NCBI GenBank assembly: GCA_013397455.1
Contig: VYZB01000382.1
Span: 362,902-426,901, forward strand
Direction: 5' to 3'
Source of the DNA: Crotophaga sulcirostris
Taxonomy: Eukaryota; Chordata; Aves; Cuculiformes; Crotophagidae
Length of the DNA stretch: 64,000 nt
Made by a program: the position numbers and the translations under genes. A model generated the notes under the pieces. The model did not search any database. It was given only the letters and a program-made list of their open reading frames with translations, and was not told the DNA's origin. Shown here in pieces: positions 36,241 through 49,956 of the stretch; positions within the stretch are counted from its first letter, which is position 1; every line of letters begins with the position of its first letter.

Positions 36241-39200
36241 GCTGTTTTTGTAACCCACAGCCTAAGGATTCAGCTGAACGTGATCCAGGCCTAGTTTGGT
36301 GCATGACAACTCTGTGACTAAGGCTCAGTTTTACTGCGAAAATTGTTATAAAGAAATAAGAAAGTATGTGAACTGAAGCTATGCAAGATCAGAAAAGTAA
36401 AAATAAAAAGTGCAATAGTTGAGATAGTAGGACTCAGCAGATCAAAGATACAAGAGGAAAAATACTGATATGAAAAAGTATAAAACAAATGACAAAGCAG
36501 AGTATTAGAAGACAGCAACTCAGTAATGTCAAGAATCAGCCAGTTCCAAGAATTAACAGGTGTAACCCTTCCCCACTTGCCTGACAATTACCCGGCTGGG
36601 AGAGGCTCATCAGTTGTATGTGTCCCTGCTGAGGCACTAGTAAGCATATTAATGTTTATACTACTTGTATGTCAGTCCTTGCTATCTATTATGTTAGACA
36701 ATAAATGATATCTGAGTAATCTTAAATTGTGTATGTTGTATGTGCAAGGTAAAAGATGCCCAAATAAAAATGACTCTATGCAGCACAGTTAGGCACAGTC
36801 CGGCACAGTCCCATCCCTGTTTCCCCACTGATATCGTCCAGTTGGTGCAGTGATATCACCAGTCCCAGTAAGAAAAGGCCTCTGCTCTCAGCTGGGGCTT
36901 CACTTTGCTGTGGCTCAAATAAGTAAATGGAGAAAAAATCTTAGTTATTTATTGGTCAGGTATTTTATTGACAACTTGTCCTGAACATACCAATGCCTTC
37001 CACAGGGATGATAGGTGATGTTGTCAGTGGTCAACGATGAGAATGATTGTTTATGATGAAACATCTTTTCTACACCTATAATTCAGCTTGCTGTTTTGAA
37101 GTAGGGAATTCTTTTGTCTTACAAGACTTCCTAGTCTCTGTACCTAAATGCGTGTCCTGAACTCTGCTATCTCTGGAGAAAAGGAATAGGCTTTGACACA
37201 ATACCTACAAATTGTTACAGAGACATCTCCACTGGAGGCAGTAGGAATAAACATACAAATATGAAACTACAGATTTAAGCTTGAAACTGGTTAAAGAAAC
37301 ATGCACAGATGCCTTGATTAGTAGAAGGAAGCTGAATGATAAATACCTCTCTCTGCATGAAAGAATAAAGGAATATAAAGGGATTCATGATTTAAAAGAA
37401 AAGAACAGTAAGGAAAGTGTGAAAGAAGCAAGGGAAATGCATAATTTTGTTTTAAGCCAAGAGCTCATGTTTGCATGTCATTTAGACACAATTTGTTCAA
37501 CTGGCTCTGATTAATGATTTTTATAATTATTTTAGACTCACTCACTGCAGCTATAAATATTTTTTCTTTTGTTAAGAACATGCACTCTGCACCTGTTTGA
37601 ATAAGATGGATTTTATTAGCCTTCTAATAAACTGTGTTAACCTTATCAATAATTTAAAATATATAGCCATGTTAATAATTATAGCACCAAATATTAGTGT
37701 ATCCTCACATTGATGCATTAACAGGATCAAAGATATATAGAATTTTTTTAAGAGGTTTTAGTACTTCTTCAAGTCTTGTTTTTATGGCATTAGGAAGGTC
37801 CATTTTTCTAATCCACAGATAGTCAAGGCTGAAATATTTTTCTGAAAAGTTCCTAATTTGTTCCTACAAGAAATATTCACAAAGTGATTTGGATTTTTCA
37901 GTTTCCTAAGACAAATAGCAACACTAAAGAAGTCAAATAACATAGCAGCCTGCAAGAAGTAGTTTTGATAATCCGATGATTTAGGTTTTATAGAACAAAG
38001 ATACATGAACACTTTTAGCCTGTTAGAGGTCATGGGATATGGCCCTACAAATACTGTTGTCAGATTCATCTGAGAAAGATGAATTCCAGAATATACTGAA
38101 TATTCTTAGCATATTACAATCATTCTGAATATTTGAAGATTTAAATAATTTGAAATACAGCCTCAAAACTAGCCAAATATAAATAGTCTAATATACTGTT
38201 TAAGGTTCCAGCCTTTCCTGCAAATGATGAAGAATCTGAATAACTCTATTAAAATGAAAAGGATTCTCTATTCTGCTAATACCAAGGAATTAATTAAGTT
38301 CTTTCTAGCTATTCCTTGTAAAAAAGTATAGAGCAGAGGTTATGTTACACAATTTATGGTTCACATTGCATCCATCATATATCACAGTTTGGATCTGATC
38401 TGTTTTCTAAAAGTTGTAGTGCTGTATTGATAGTAGAAATATCTCAGCATGGAGCTAGCTTTGGTGAGGAAGTGTTACTGTAGTCAACCATTCTTTACCT
38501 TTTTTTAACCACTTTCTGAATATCTTTCACCCCTTCAAATGTATTTATATGTTTTTATTTCCATAAATATTTTGGCTAGTAAGTACAACTTCAAAAACAA
38601 ATTTCATTACTCACTCAATTGCTTGAGAAGTTTAATCATTAGTGCAGTTCAATAAATAAATTCTTATACTGTGCTTTATTCTGTTAGTTTCCTAAGCTAT
38701 ACTTATGAAATGGACATTTGGTTCTTGCACAATAAACCCAAATTTCAGTGTGCTGCATGCCCTGGTTATGAATGATCCTTTAATATCTCATAAAAAAAGG
38801 TCTGAAGAGAAACAGTTGCTCTTATGTGATACATTAACCTCTTACTCTTTTACGTCACTACCTAGCTTTAACTGGATATACATCTACTTACATCTACTTT
38901 TATTTGTTATCCCTTTTTTTGTTTTCATGTGTGAATGATAACATAACAGTAAAATGATAAAAACAATCCTGTTTTACTTGTAAGGATTTTAGCTTATTGA
39001 ACCCCTGTATTACCCTACTAATTTAGGGGTACCCCTTCTGTTTTAAAAACTAGGGCTTTTTCTTATGGCTCCCGTTGTCTTTAGTAAAAGCCTGTGGCTC
39101 CAGTTTGAACTCTGGTCATTGCACTGTGCAAGAACTCCAAATCAACCAACTGAGTGCAAACAATACCCACAAACATGTGTTTGACTGGAGGTAGAAATGA

Positions 39201-42200
39201 CCCACTGAGGCTAAGAAAAAGCATTAATGACAATGGTTAGTGATTTGTAGTGACACATGTTCAACTAGGCAATACTTGTTATTATATACACACTAGTGTG
39301 GCATTTACTTGACTTTGATTTGATGACTCATAGCTCTAGAGAATATATCAGTAAATCAGCAATGTCTCCATAAGATAAAGAAATAATATTCCTCTTCATA
39401 GTAAAAGAAAAGTAACACACGGCAAACAATTTAAGGAGTTACTATAGAATCTCTGAAGTAGCAGTAGAAATTGTGTATGATGTTATGTGTTACTTGCACA
39501 TGGTGGCCTTATGCATTCCCAGCTTTTAATTGCATGTGAAAAGTCAATCTTGACATGGCTAATGATCTGGAAATATTTCAAACTGGTAACTAACCCAGAC
39601 TTCATAGCAATGAATCTTGATCTTACTAGTGTTAATCTTCAGCTTATGAAGACCAAATTCTGAGTTAATCAATGGTAAAAGAAATACCAAAATTAAGGTA
39701 AATGCACAGATTTGGCGTACTAACATTGAGTCAATAACAGGTAGTAAATGGTATAGTACCTTTTCCTCCCCAGTGTCTCTTGAGCACCCAGCGTACGGAA
39801 AAGAAATCATAAATTGCACCCTTACATCTTTTCTTTTGTATTGCAAGAGTTTCCCAGTTAGCAGTATTTGAGTCTATGTCCATGTTCAGAAAACTCAAAT
39901 ATATTCACTGGTAACGAGCTCATAAAAACTGTATTTCATTAATTTTCTAGAGCAAAAATGAGGGTAATTATAATTAAATTAGTTTAAAGACTGCCTTGAG
40001 ATAGACCATTGAAAAAAAATAAAAATGGGTGGCAAAAAGAGAGCAATATCAATATTTTGTTATTATGGGTCTTTTTTGAAAGATGACTTAAGTAAATTAA
40101 ATGTCCAGAGTGAGAATATGTTCACAGAAGATTAATGACAGCTTTATTTTTCTACTCCAGATGAGTATCAGTGTGAGAGGACTAGATTAGTTAATGTAGT
40201 AGAGGTTAAAAATCCCAGCAGACTGAATCTGTGCAAGGATGACATGACTGAATGTGGCAGAAGAGTTTACTAATGTATATAGATGATTAAATACATCTGA
40301 AAGAACCTACTACTAATGCTGTGTTGTCTCCTGCCATCACAAAAAATAGTCTTTTTTTCCTATGATTTATGACTTGTAGTGTAACACATTCTTGTTTACC
40401 TCATTTCCCTGAGACCTTGGATGAAGACAGGAAGTACGAGAAAAGATATTGCTCACTGTTTTCTGAATATGGCAGAATTGATCCAATATGTTAATGGTTT
40501 GCACAATGAAAGGAAATGGTGAAAGCTTCTGGAAGGAGAAACATATGTATACAACAAATTTTTTTTAGGCAGTAATTTCTGTGCACTGCTAAGTGCATTT
40601 TGATGTTTCTAAAGGAGAATAGGATAATGCTTCTATAAGGAGCAATGAGTTGACATAGGTTACAATGATCTTTCAGAGTTCATAATCTGCTTTTTCCTTT
40701 ACATTTTAAAAAATGACTTTGAGGGATTAAGAAGCTGCTGAATGCAATGTAAATCTGTGAACACGGATAATGTGAATGGCAACTGCAAAATCTGCTACTC
40801 TGTTTATTAGAAAACACCTGGAACTGCTCTTCATAAATTGTGATGGGAAAAAGTGTTTTAGGACAAATTATGGTTCGAAATGCAGATTTATTTTTGTGGA
40901 GTGCTTGCATATTCTGAAAAACTTATTCATTGTTTTTTTTAATCACTGCAAATACTAAAGACAAGAAAGAATAAAGAAAATACTTTTCATTAAGTATCTG
41001 CTGTAGTTAGACTTTGCAATCTTTTTGTTGTAAACAGAATTAAAAATGAAGTTTAGATATCTTAAGCTATTTGTATTTTCACTGTTACTTTCCTTCGTTC
41101 ATAAATTAGTTCTTAACTCTGGAAAGGCTTGTATATAGTTTTATTCACTGAAGTCAACAAAATTGACAAATATAAAAGTAAATGAGTGTCAGTCTCAACA
41201 AAAATGGGACATTACTCTGTAAGTTAATTCTCATTCAATGTGGTTTGCTGCAATATTCTTGGAGGTTTTAACTGTTCTTTGCAAGATTTTTCAATTTAAA
41301 AAAACAATTTATGTTGACCTACTGTGTCCCATTTTGAAAGCTGGTAATCAGATGGGATTTAGTTTCTTTTTTATAACATTAAGAATCAAACTCTTAGGGA
41401 AAAATAAATTAATTAGTTAAGTATTTGTACTGGTTTTTTTGAAGGGTAATAATGTCTTTCCAGTAACTCAGAGAGATGGTTTACACACAGCATTTGAAGG
41501 CTTTTCTTGCTTTCTGCATAGTCTAAACAATGTGTCTTTCTGCTAGACTAGAAAGGCAGTTGGATGTCTCCAGAAGATCTGCATGTAGTGCAGATTTTTT
41601 ATTTCTCAAATGTTTTCCAGGAGCAATTACACTGTTGAAAAAGTTTTTCTCAGGCAACTTTTTTTTCCAAGTGTTTTGTATTTCAAAACAGTTGGGAAAA
41701 AATCTGCTTTTTTTTTTTCTCACTCCATTAGTCTTGTTCTTTTATACTAGAAAGTGGGAAAATACTTTTGCTTCCCGCAGAAATGTGTAAAAATCTAACT
41801 AAAAATACATTTTGCTAAATATGTGCAGGCAATACAATATGTTTCAAGATTAAAGTAAAAGGGAAAGGTTTGAGTTTTCTAAGCAGTTTCCAAAATAAAA
41901 CTTTAAATAAAGACTATCCCAAAATGTACAGAAGTTAAATATTTAAAAGAAAGAAACATCAGAAAAAAAAAAAATTAAATAAATAGCTAGCTGGTAAGGC
42001 AGTATGTACGTTTAAAACAGAGATATGATCAGTGATGAGATTTCCTTTTGTGAAGCCACAAAAGATCGTTTTCAGCTGTAGAATATAAAAGATTTCAAAA
42101 GACAGAGAATCCAGCAGCTGAAGGTCAGTGATACAAAGCTTCTTCTGTATCTCTTTCTCAAAAACAAATGTGAGATGTCATTTCAGCTCAATTAATAGAT

Positions 42201-45200
42201 AGGAATTCTCTAATTTTAACCTTCTTAACAAACTTAAAAGACGAAAAAGTAAGCAGCATATACCAATGTCAGAGGTATTGTATGTGTATTGCAAATTTGA
42301 ATATTCCTTTTAAAATAAGCATAACATTAAACAAGAAAACATCCCTGTTTATTTGTGTATTTTTATTTATTAATAGATCTTCTTTGGAATTTTAAAAACG
42401 ACATCTCGGTGTACTGCCATATTTGTCCTATAATAATGAAAGGTAACTGGCAGGCTCTGAGGGCTGCTGTTTGCCTGCTTCTCTTTTCTTGTTTCTTCTG
42501 TCAGCACTAGGACTTCCAGCTTTGGGACTGGAAGGTTTAATTAAATAACTTTATTTTTTAGTATGTAGGAGAAGTTCCTACCTTTCAGCATGTCATTTGT
42601 CACATTAAATTTTATTTCTTAACTGTATGTGTGACAATGTCAGTATTTCTGCCCTTTTTTGTGTTGGTTTTTTTTCCCAAAATTAAGCTGTCTGAGATTG
42701 GGAAGAAAGTAAGTAGTAACTCTTGAGGAAGAAAGACATGAAGTGTCAGGGAAACTGAATATCTCTGCCCCTGGAATCAGAATGCCTTATCTTTGCCTTT
42801 TGAAGATGAGTCTCTGAAGAAAACTTTGGCAATGGAATACTTTACTAAATGGTTGAGAAAGGCAAAAGTTATGCAAAACTCATGCTTCTTATTAATGTCA
42901 TGATAAATCTGATGAGAATTTGATATTTGAACTCAGTTGTGTGGAAGGATGACTTGTTTTGAGACACATTTTTGTTCCATTTCACTTCTCTGTTAAAATG
43001 TGATCAAAAGATCCTGTCACCTTCTGTAATATACAGCACTGATCCTAAGGGAATAAGGATTTTCCAGTAACCGAACATACTTTGAATGGTGGAGGGGAGA
43101 AGAAAAAAGCTACTGGGTTTCTTGGGGAGGGACTTTAAAGGGTCTGGAGAAGTACTTTTCTTCCATAAATGTATTTTTCTCAGGTATTACTAGGCTCTGA
43201 ACTTTTCCAATAGCAATATTAATGGGGCACTTTGCAGTTCCCCACCTAGGTTGAGCGTACTTACTCTTTTATAATTCATATAAAAGACTTTATATTCCTC
43301 CTTGCACAAAATAAACCTGAACTCTGACTCACTTATATCTCCCTCTAGTATATACACATCAGGAACAGCTTTGCAATTAGATCTTTATCTTCCATTAAGA
43401 TCCAAGTTTTGATTCCATCATCATTTCAAATTAATTAACTTTTAATCATCATATTCATTCCCCAAACCCTAGGATTATTATGGTTTTCTTGATCCTTAAA
43501 GTTACCTTTGTCTTAATTGTCAGGCTGGAATTTCAAAGCAGAGCTGTAGAGTTCTTGGCAAAACTTGGTCTGTCACCTACAGAATAATTTTGTGAGGTGC
43601 TGGTTCACCCCATACTAGTTTAGATGGTATTTTTGACATCTGGCTTTTAAGGACACTTGATTTCTTTAAATTATGAGACCACTTTCATTTCCCCCACCCA
43701 GTCTTTATAATTTTTCTTCTCATGTAATTAATGAAAGCTTCAATTTCAGTCTCACTTTCTTAGTATGTCATTTTTTTTTAATTTGCATGTACATTTCTAA
43801 GATAATTTTACATTCTGCTTGAAAAAGATGTTTTAAATTTCGACATAGTAATGAGAAAGAAAATAGGATCATATGAAGGGAAGTGCAGAACAAAGGAAAA
43901 AATGGCACCTGAAGTTTGCAGACTGTGGGATGTTACTGGAGGACATAAATGAATGAGGACACAATATAGGCAAATTAGGCCTGTGTCTTGGTATGCATTG
44001 TAAAAGATGTGGCTTCTTTTAAGAGAAGACTTGAAGAGGATTCTGAGAGCTAGAAAAATTGGAGGGAATTTTCATACTTGTACATTTCCATAGCATACTA
44101 ATAATCTTTTATGAGAGTTTACTTTAGGGTCTGGTTTTCAACCGAACTATTGTCCAAATAGTCTGACCCCTAATTTGGAATCACTGCAGATGAAAAAGAC
44201 AAATTTCCCTTATCTGCTGTGGCAGTGGAATCACCAAAGAAAGTACAGAAATGTGACTAGAAAACTCACCAGATTTTTGACAGCAATGGGAGGGGATATA
44301 AGAGTTTCTTTCTGAATTTTGCTGGCTACTAGCACCTTCTACTTTGTTTCCCTGTATTAGTGTGTTTCCCCATGTTACCCGTGACACTTGTCATTGGTGT
44401 TCCAAAAATAATTGTCACTGAAGTTGAGCTGCACAAAAAATACTTATTATGAGTTTGTAAAATTATTGTCTGCATATGTTGCCTTCTTTTGGTCTGCCTG
44501 CCTATTTTTGTGTATCTGATGCTTGCCTCAATCCTTGCCTTTTTATACCGTGTAATACATGCATGTAATTCTTAACATATCAGTACCAGGTACAATTCCT
44601 TGCTGATCCTGGTATTTGATTACTTAAGATCTAATAAGATCTTGGCTAGTAAGAGAAGGGAAATGGCACAGCACAGATCATGAAGCATTCAGCAGTTGGT
44701 AAGAGATAGGTTGTATTCATATTATGGTGATCTCAGAGCTACGTCTGAATGCTGCTTGTGCACATTTGTGTAGCCATTACTTACACTTAGTCTAGAAATC
44801 ATACAAATTCATAGCAATGCATTCATCTTTTAGATTCACATTAAATATCTATAACCTGTTGATGTTTTTCCTTCCTCACTGTCCTGTTCTGTTCAATGTA
44901 ATCTGGCTCTCACAAGCATATTGACTTTACAGCTGGGCATGTTCCCCTCACTAGACGAAAGAGTCTCTGCAGAAAATAAGGAGATTGAATGGTAAGTACT
45001 TGTTCAAAGCAAATCAACCTGTGTTCACCAGGTAACTTTACTGCTGAAACTTGAATAGCAACAGGTGAATTACTGGGAAGACTGGTGTACCCTGTGAGTT
45101 AGATGCAGGTACAAGCGAATGGAAGTTTTATAAAGGAGCATTGTGAGCTATGTCTCTTTTTTTCTGACCCTGAACCAAAAAGTCAAAGAGAGAAGTTCTG

Positions 45201-45349
45201 CAGAATTCAGGTATTGTATTCAAGAAGGAGACTGGTTAACATTATCAAATTAACAGGGAAGGAGATGTAATGCAGACATAGCCAGTATTTTAGTGCTTTG
45301 ATTGGCAAGGCATTGCAACCTGCTAAGCATCCTGATAAAAATGGTAATG
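36241..45349. other. Long CR1-free AT-rich stretch
   Basis: About 9 kb with no repeat or exon recognised. At 37,500-37,720 there are about ten TAAT/ATTA cores, roughly twice the number expected for this base composition; this may be conserved regulatory DNA or merely AT-rich sequence. Long T runs occur near 41,440, 41,660 and 41,710. Open frames (up to 95 codons) are unsupported. Confidence 0.45.
45342..45349 (+). repeat. Possible left target duplication of hAT-like MITE
   Basis: TGGTAATG precedes the element; TGGTGTAATG follows it. They agree if the right copy gained a GT. hAT transposons make 8-bp duplications. Confidence 0.5.
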
Positions 45350-45550
45350 CAGGGGTGTCAGACTCCCAGCTTCTGCCATTCTCCTGCTCCTGCAGCATAA
45401 TGAGCGTCACACACTGCACACGTGACCAGAGCTGGCAGGAGTGCAGGGACAAGGAGCTCGGCGCCACCTCCGGATAGAAACAGGGTGCTGGGTCAGATAA
45501 AACAAGGTGGAGGGACGGATTTTGCCTGTGGGCCGTGAGTTTGACACCTG
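45350..45550. mobile_element. Nonautonomous hAT-like DNA transposon (MITE), 201 bp
   Basis: The left end CAGGGGTGTCAGACTC and the right end GAGTTTGACACCTG are inverted repeats (CAGGTGTCAAACTC when read inward from the right). CAGGGGTGTCAAACTC-type ends are typical of Charlie-like hAT elements. Flanking TGGTAATG / TGGTGTAATG fits an 8-bp duplication with one small indel. The interior is short, relatively GC- and CpG-rich, and has no transposase. Minus-strand frames of 80-122 codons across it are chance. Birds have few DNA transposons and most are old, which matches the divergence of the ends. Confidence 0.65.
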
Positions 45551-47956
45551 TGGTGTAATGATTGGAGAAGTGCAATGTATAAAAATAGTTGATAAGAACA
45601 CCAGAAAACGATTATAAAAGTTTATTTTTCTGTTCATGGCTAATGACAATCACACCTTTATTGTATAAATATCCTAGAACATTAATTATTTCTCAGCAAT
45701 ATCCATGAACAAGTACCAAACAGAGGACAGAAGATGGTTAATGTGCATGTTTACTGAGTCAGTGAAGTTCTACATCTTCCAGATAGTAGTTCTGCTTTCT
45801 AAGTCAAATCAAGATCTACATAAATCATTTAAACTCTTCCCTTGAGAGCAAACTGTTATATCAAAAGAAGAGCTGATCAGAACTGCATTATGCAATGTTG
45901 GCTTCATTCTAGTAAAACGCAGATTCCTTTTTTACTATAGCAACTATTCTGTGTTGTATTCTTTTGTCATTCGTTTTGTTTGTTTAGGATTTGGGGGGAT
46001 TTTTTTGTGTGTTTTTTTAACCCTGAAAAGACCGTAGTGAATAACTTTTGCACAATGTGTTGGACTAAACCTGCTGCTCTTCTGAGATAAAACGGCTTTT
46101 GATGACAGGAACTGCTACTCAGCATGAACCTTTTAAATAAGGAATGACCTATTTTCTTGCTTCTATGCTTTCTTCTACCTCCTTTTTACTGCCTACAGTC
46201 ACAAAAAGAGATTTAGGCACAGAACTATTAGGAAAACTTTCCTGAGGTGGAGTAACCATCTCATCATTTTATTTGTTGGTTTTCCTGTAAAGGCAAAGGG
46301 TGAACACTTTCAATTACTGAAACCTTGCTTTTATATTACAAATCCTCTTTCCATTTTCAGTGGCTTACGTTAAACAGATATTACATTATGAAAAGAATGT
46401 GTTAGCTTCCTCATATGTCAGTGTTTGTTGGTGGTGAGGACAATCAAATTTGCCTTCTGAGCTATGTTATTTCTAGTCTGTTGTTTGAATAAGGTAGTGG
46501 GGAAAGGGCAATGAAATCAACATGTAAGAAATGAGATTGTGAATGTGAAAGGAGCAGTTCACAAGAACAATGAACAAGCCAGGATAAAAACTCAAAGGCA
46601 TACAAATAAATACATTTACGAGACTGAAAGGATAAAGCACACATCATGAAATATGACTTAGGGATATGAATACAGATACTGCTGAGAAACAAGTGTAGGC
46701 ATCAGATAGGAAAAGCATGGATCAAAAGAAATGTGCCCTGGATCTGGTTCTCAGAGCCAGTCTGTGCCTTTGACCTGCTCAAGAGATGGAATCTCACACT
46801 CACTCAGCATCCCTTTACAACTGGATTGTATTAGCTCTGCAGCATGAAGGAGCCAGGATTTGTGTAGCTCTGGCTTCTTGATCCTGGAGGGCCAATAATA
46901 AGTAAATGTTGGCACAGGAAAGTGGTATCATAGGATTATTTTGGAGACTAAAGAATTCACAATTTCAGTATTGTTATGCAACCTAGACCAATTTAGTTGG
47001 TTTAAATATTAGCTTATTTTTGGAGAAATCAAAAAAATGAAAGTATGCACAATGGAACAATCATTTAATAATGAATAGAAATGTCAGAAACCCTTGTTGA
47101 CCTTCTGCTACAGTAATTTTATGCCACAGCAGGACACAAAGAAATAAAAATTAACAGTTATGCACTGTAAATACCTACAAAACCAGAACACTTCATATAC
47201 AAAAGAAAATATTTTTCTGTAGCTACCTTTTTAGTTTGCCTTCATGGCACTTCGGAGTCAAAGTAAAAAAATCCAAACAACTCACCTACTCACTCACACC
47301 CCAGAATCCTCCCTTTATCAACACAGATGGCCTGTTTTTTCACTAAGTAAATGTCTTTTCAGCTAGTATTTTCAAATTTCACACAGCTTTTAGTTTACAA
47401 AATCCTTAATCAGTACATTTGAAGAATTGTCTTGTTGATATTTTGCTGGTTTCATAACTCTACTCTGGCAAAAAATTATTACAAGTGGAAATGACCTTTC
47501 ATGTTTAAGTGATGTCTCAAAAGAACAAATGCATCCATCCCTACAGATTTGAATGAAATTGATTTATAGAGTTGGAAGTAAACTGAAGGTGATAGTAAAT
47601 TAGTACAAAGTCCAAGCCATTATAGTTCAGTAAATCAAATTAAACAATTCATTCTGATGCAAGTAAGCAATGACTAAGGCCCTAGGTTACAGATTGCAAA
47701 TTTAGGTCAAAATTTAGGAGAAATAGTCACTATTTTAATTTTGCAAAGCATGTATAGCATTCCAGTGAATCACATGGCTGCAAATCACCATTAAGGCAGG
47801 TATCTATTGGTCATATCACTGTAAGATGTGAGCATTTAAAGCATGTATCTTAGTTCAGAATGATGCAGGTGTATGTTTCCCTAGAGTCTCAAGCGGTCTT
47901 CAGGAAGAAGCACTATGTTTGCCACACTCTTTCAGAAATACATAGAAATATAGTAT
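45551..47956. other. Unique AT-rich DNA
   Basis: No gene or repeat recognised between the MITE and the LTR fragment. An imperfect A7TCCAAAC word occurs near 47,266. Confidence 0.5.
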
Positions 47957-48200
47957 TGTATTTGGTGTAGGTGTCAAGGTTTTGGTAGTGGGAGGGCTGC
48001 AGGGGTGATCTTTGCGGGAAGAGGACACAGCTGGCTGCACAACGGACCCTCTGCAGGACAAAGATGAGCCTATCAGCGATGTTGGTGGTGTCTCTGGGAA
48101 ACCATACTTAAGAAAAGGAAGAAAACATCAGAGAGAGAAAGAGGAGAGGGGGAAAAAAGGTGAGAAACAGCAAAGGGAACAACGGGTTCAGAGGAGGAAA
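47957..48200 (+). mobile_element. 5' end of a long avian ERV LTR
   Basis: The fragment begins TGTATTTGGTGTAGG, close to the start of a long LTR common in bird genomes, and continues through the words AAGGTTTTGGTAG and GGGCTGCAGGGGTG, which I recognise from that family by memory. A plus-strand frame starts at 48,012 and runs 82 codons to 48,260; its DEPISDVGG and PYLRKGRK parts match the open frame that family carries within its LTR. Similarity fades at about 48,200 and the rest of the LTR is missing. The family (possibly ERVL type) is the same as the one at the right edge, in the opposite orientation. Confidence 0.55.
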
Positions 48201-48470
48201 AACTCTAGATTAAGCTCCTTAAAGCACAAGTGTGGTTTGTTCCAACATGCAGGAAGTTGAGCAAGTGTGGCAGAAAGCAAGTGTGGAAGAATAAGGTACT
48301 TCTCATTGAGCTCTTTCCTGGTAAGGTCTACTTACAGGTTCCTGTGCCAAGTGACAATGTCTGAGGAAATTAAGTGCTGTCCTACTGAGTAAAATCATGT
48401 TATGGATGCGTAAGGAAACATACGGGAGACTTAAATGCTGTCTTCACTCCCTTTAATGAGTAATTATAGA

Positions 48471-48778
48471 GAAGATGGAACCACTCTTCTGGGAAACGCA
48501 GAATGAGAGGCTAAGATGCAACAGACACAAGTTTCAACAAGAGAAATTCCAATAGAATCTAAGGAAAAAAGTCTTCACAGTGAGAATAATGCAAGATCAG
48601 ACCAGTTTACATAGAGAAGCTGTGGAATCTCTGTCCTTGGAGGTACCTGAACCTCGACTAGATTTGACTCTGAACAACCTCATCTAACTTCAAAGCTAGC
48701 CCTGTTTTGAGCAGGTTTTTGGATTAGACAAGCTCCAGAGATCCCTTGCAATCTAAATTATTCAGTGATACTATGACA
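48471..48778 (+). mobile_element. Old CR1 3' end
   Basis: The text follows the CR1 order: ACAAGTTTCAACAAGAGAAA (counterpart of 'acaaactgaaacacaggaaa'), GAGAAGCTGTGGAATCTCTG, TCCTTGGAGGTACCTGAAC, GGATTAGACAAGCTCCAGAG and a degraded tail TTCAGTGATACTATGACATC. Many substitutions indicate an old insertion, older than the 34.8 and 50.2 kb copies. The 3' end is intact; the 5' end is truncated. Confidence 0.8.
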
Positions 48779-49186
48779 TCTGACAGATGCTCTAGGTAAT
48801 CACCAAACAGCCTGCTTTCATACAACCAATTCACATGAGTGTAGGCAGGAACGAGGCAAGATTTTACACCCTGAGAGGCAGGTACTGCCTGGTTCCCTGC
48901 CAGCAGTACCTGTCAGAGACAGAAGAATGACCAGGACGAGGAAACATATGCCTTTCAGAAGAAAGGGAAACTTGTCTGAGGTAGAGTAACTAAACAGATA
49001 CTTTTCCTTTTGTTTATGACTAGGGGAAATAATTTGGGAATGTTATCAATCAATACTTCTGTAACTAATTAGCTCAAAAGTTTTTTCATTACTGTTTTTT
49101 CTACTGAGTCAAAAAGTAAACTAATAGGCAATATGAAATTGAATTTATTTCTCCATCCTTTTTGTAATATGAACCCATTTTTGGTG
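48779..49186. other. Unique DNA left of the assembly gap
   Basis: No repeat or gene recognised. The last bases before the gap are AT-rich. Confidence 0.5.
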
Positions 49187-49296
49187 NNNNNNNNNNNNNN
49201 NNNNNNNNNNNNNNNNNNNNNNNNNNNNNNNNNNNNNNNNNNNNNNNNNNNNNNNNNNNNNNNNNNNNNNNNNNNNNNNNNNNNNNNNNNNNNNNN
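49187..49296. other. Assembly gap, 110 N
   Basis: A run of 110 undetermined bases. Open frames crossing it are meaningless. Both flanks are AT-rich and show no repeat I recognise; the missing content is unknown. Confidence 0.99.
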
Positions 49297-49852
49297 ATAT
49301 AATTTTAAAGTATTTTTTTTCCAGCCCAAAAGGGATATTGAGAATACTGTCATACTATCTTCAGAGAAAAAACACTATATAGTACTCAAGCACAATTCCG
49401 CAAATTTTGTCCAATTAAGAATTTGTAAGGTTTTGAGACTTCAAACCAGTGCCTTTACATTATTTGAATACCATTTTAATGAATGCATTAATCCTGAAAG
49501 CACACACACTAGAAAACATTCTTAGTTCCAATGAAAGTACAAGAACTTACTTCTGAAAACACAAATATTGTTATTCTTCTCTAGAGTAAAAATTCAGCAC
49601 TCATTTTCTGATTTTTTTTTATCACATTATGAAAAGATCCTAAGATCAAAGGATTGAAGAGTACGATACTCAGGCAAGAGTCTAGAATGGATAATGCAAA
49701 TAGTTCTACACTGACTTCTTCAAATTATGCCCACAGTCACAAAAATTGACTTACCCTTTTATTTTTTATTACCTGCTCCCTAACACTAATAGCTAAAAAA
49801 AAATTAAAAAAATTGCTTGTTAAAAATGACTTTCATAACAGTCTTCAGCAGA
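49297..49852. other. Unique AT-rich DNA right of the gap
   Basis: A 130-codon plus-strand frame here crosses the gap and is unsupported. No repeat recognised up to 49,852. Confidence 0.5.
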
Positions 49853-49900
49853 GAATCACAGAACAGTACAAGCATTAAGGGACCAGTGGAAACCACATGG
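49853..49900 (-). mobile_element. Possible CR1 tail remnant
   Basis: AGAATCACAGAACAGTAC followed by AAGGGACCAGTGG resembles the complement of a diverged CR1 3' tail and untranslated region. Short and uncertain. Confidence 0.3.
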
Positions 49901-49956
49901 TCTTCCCCATTCTCAGAGTGGACCCAGCCTGGAGCATAGGCTTGCAGTGAGATGTG

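Noticed and set aside
49069..49525. Frames spanning the N run
   Set aside because: They are open only because undetermined bases contain no stop.
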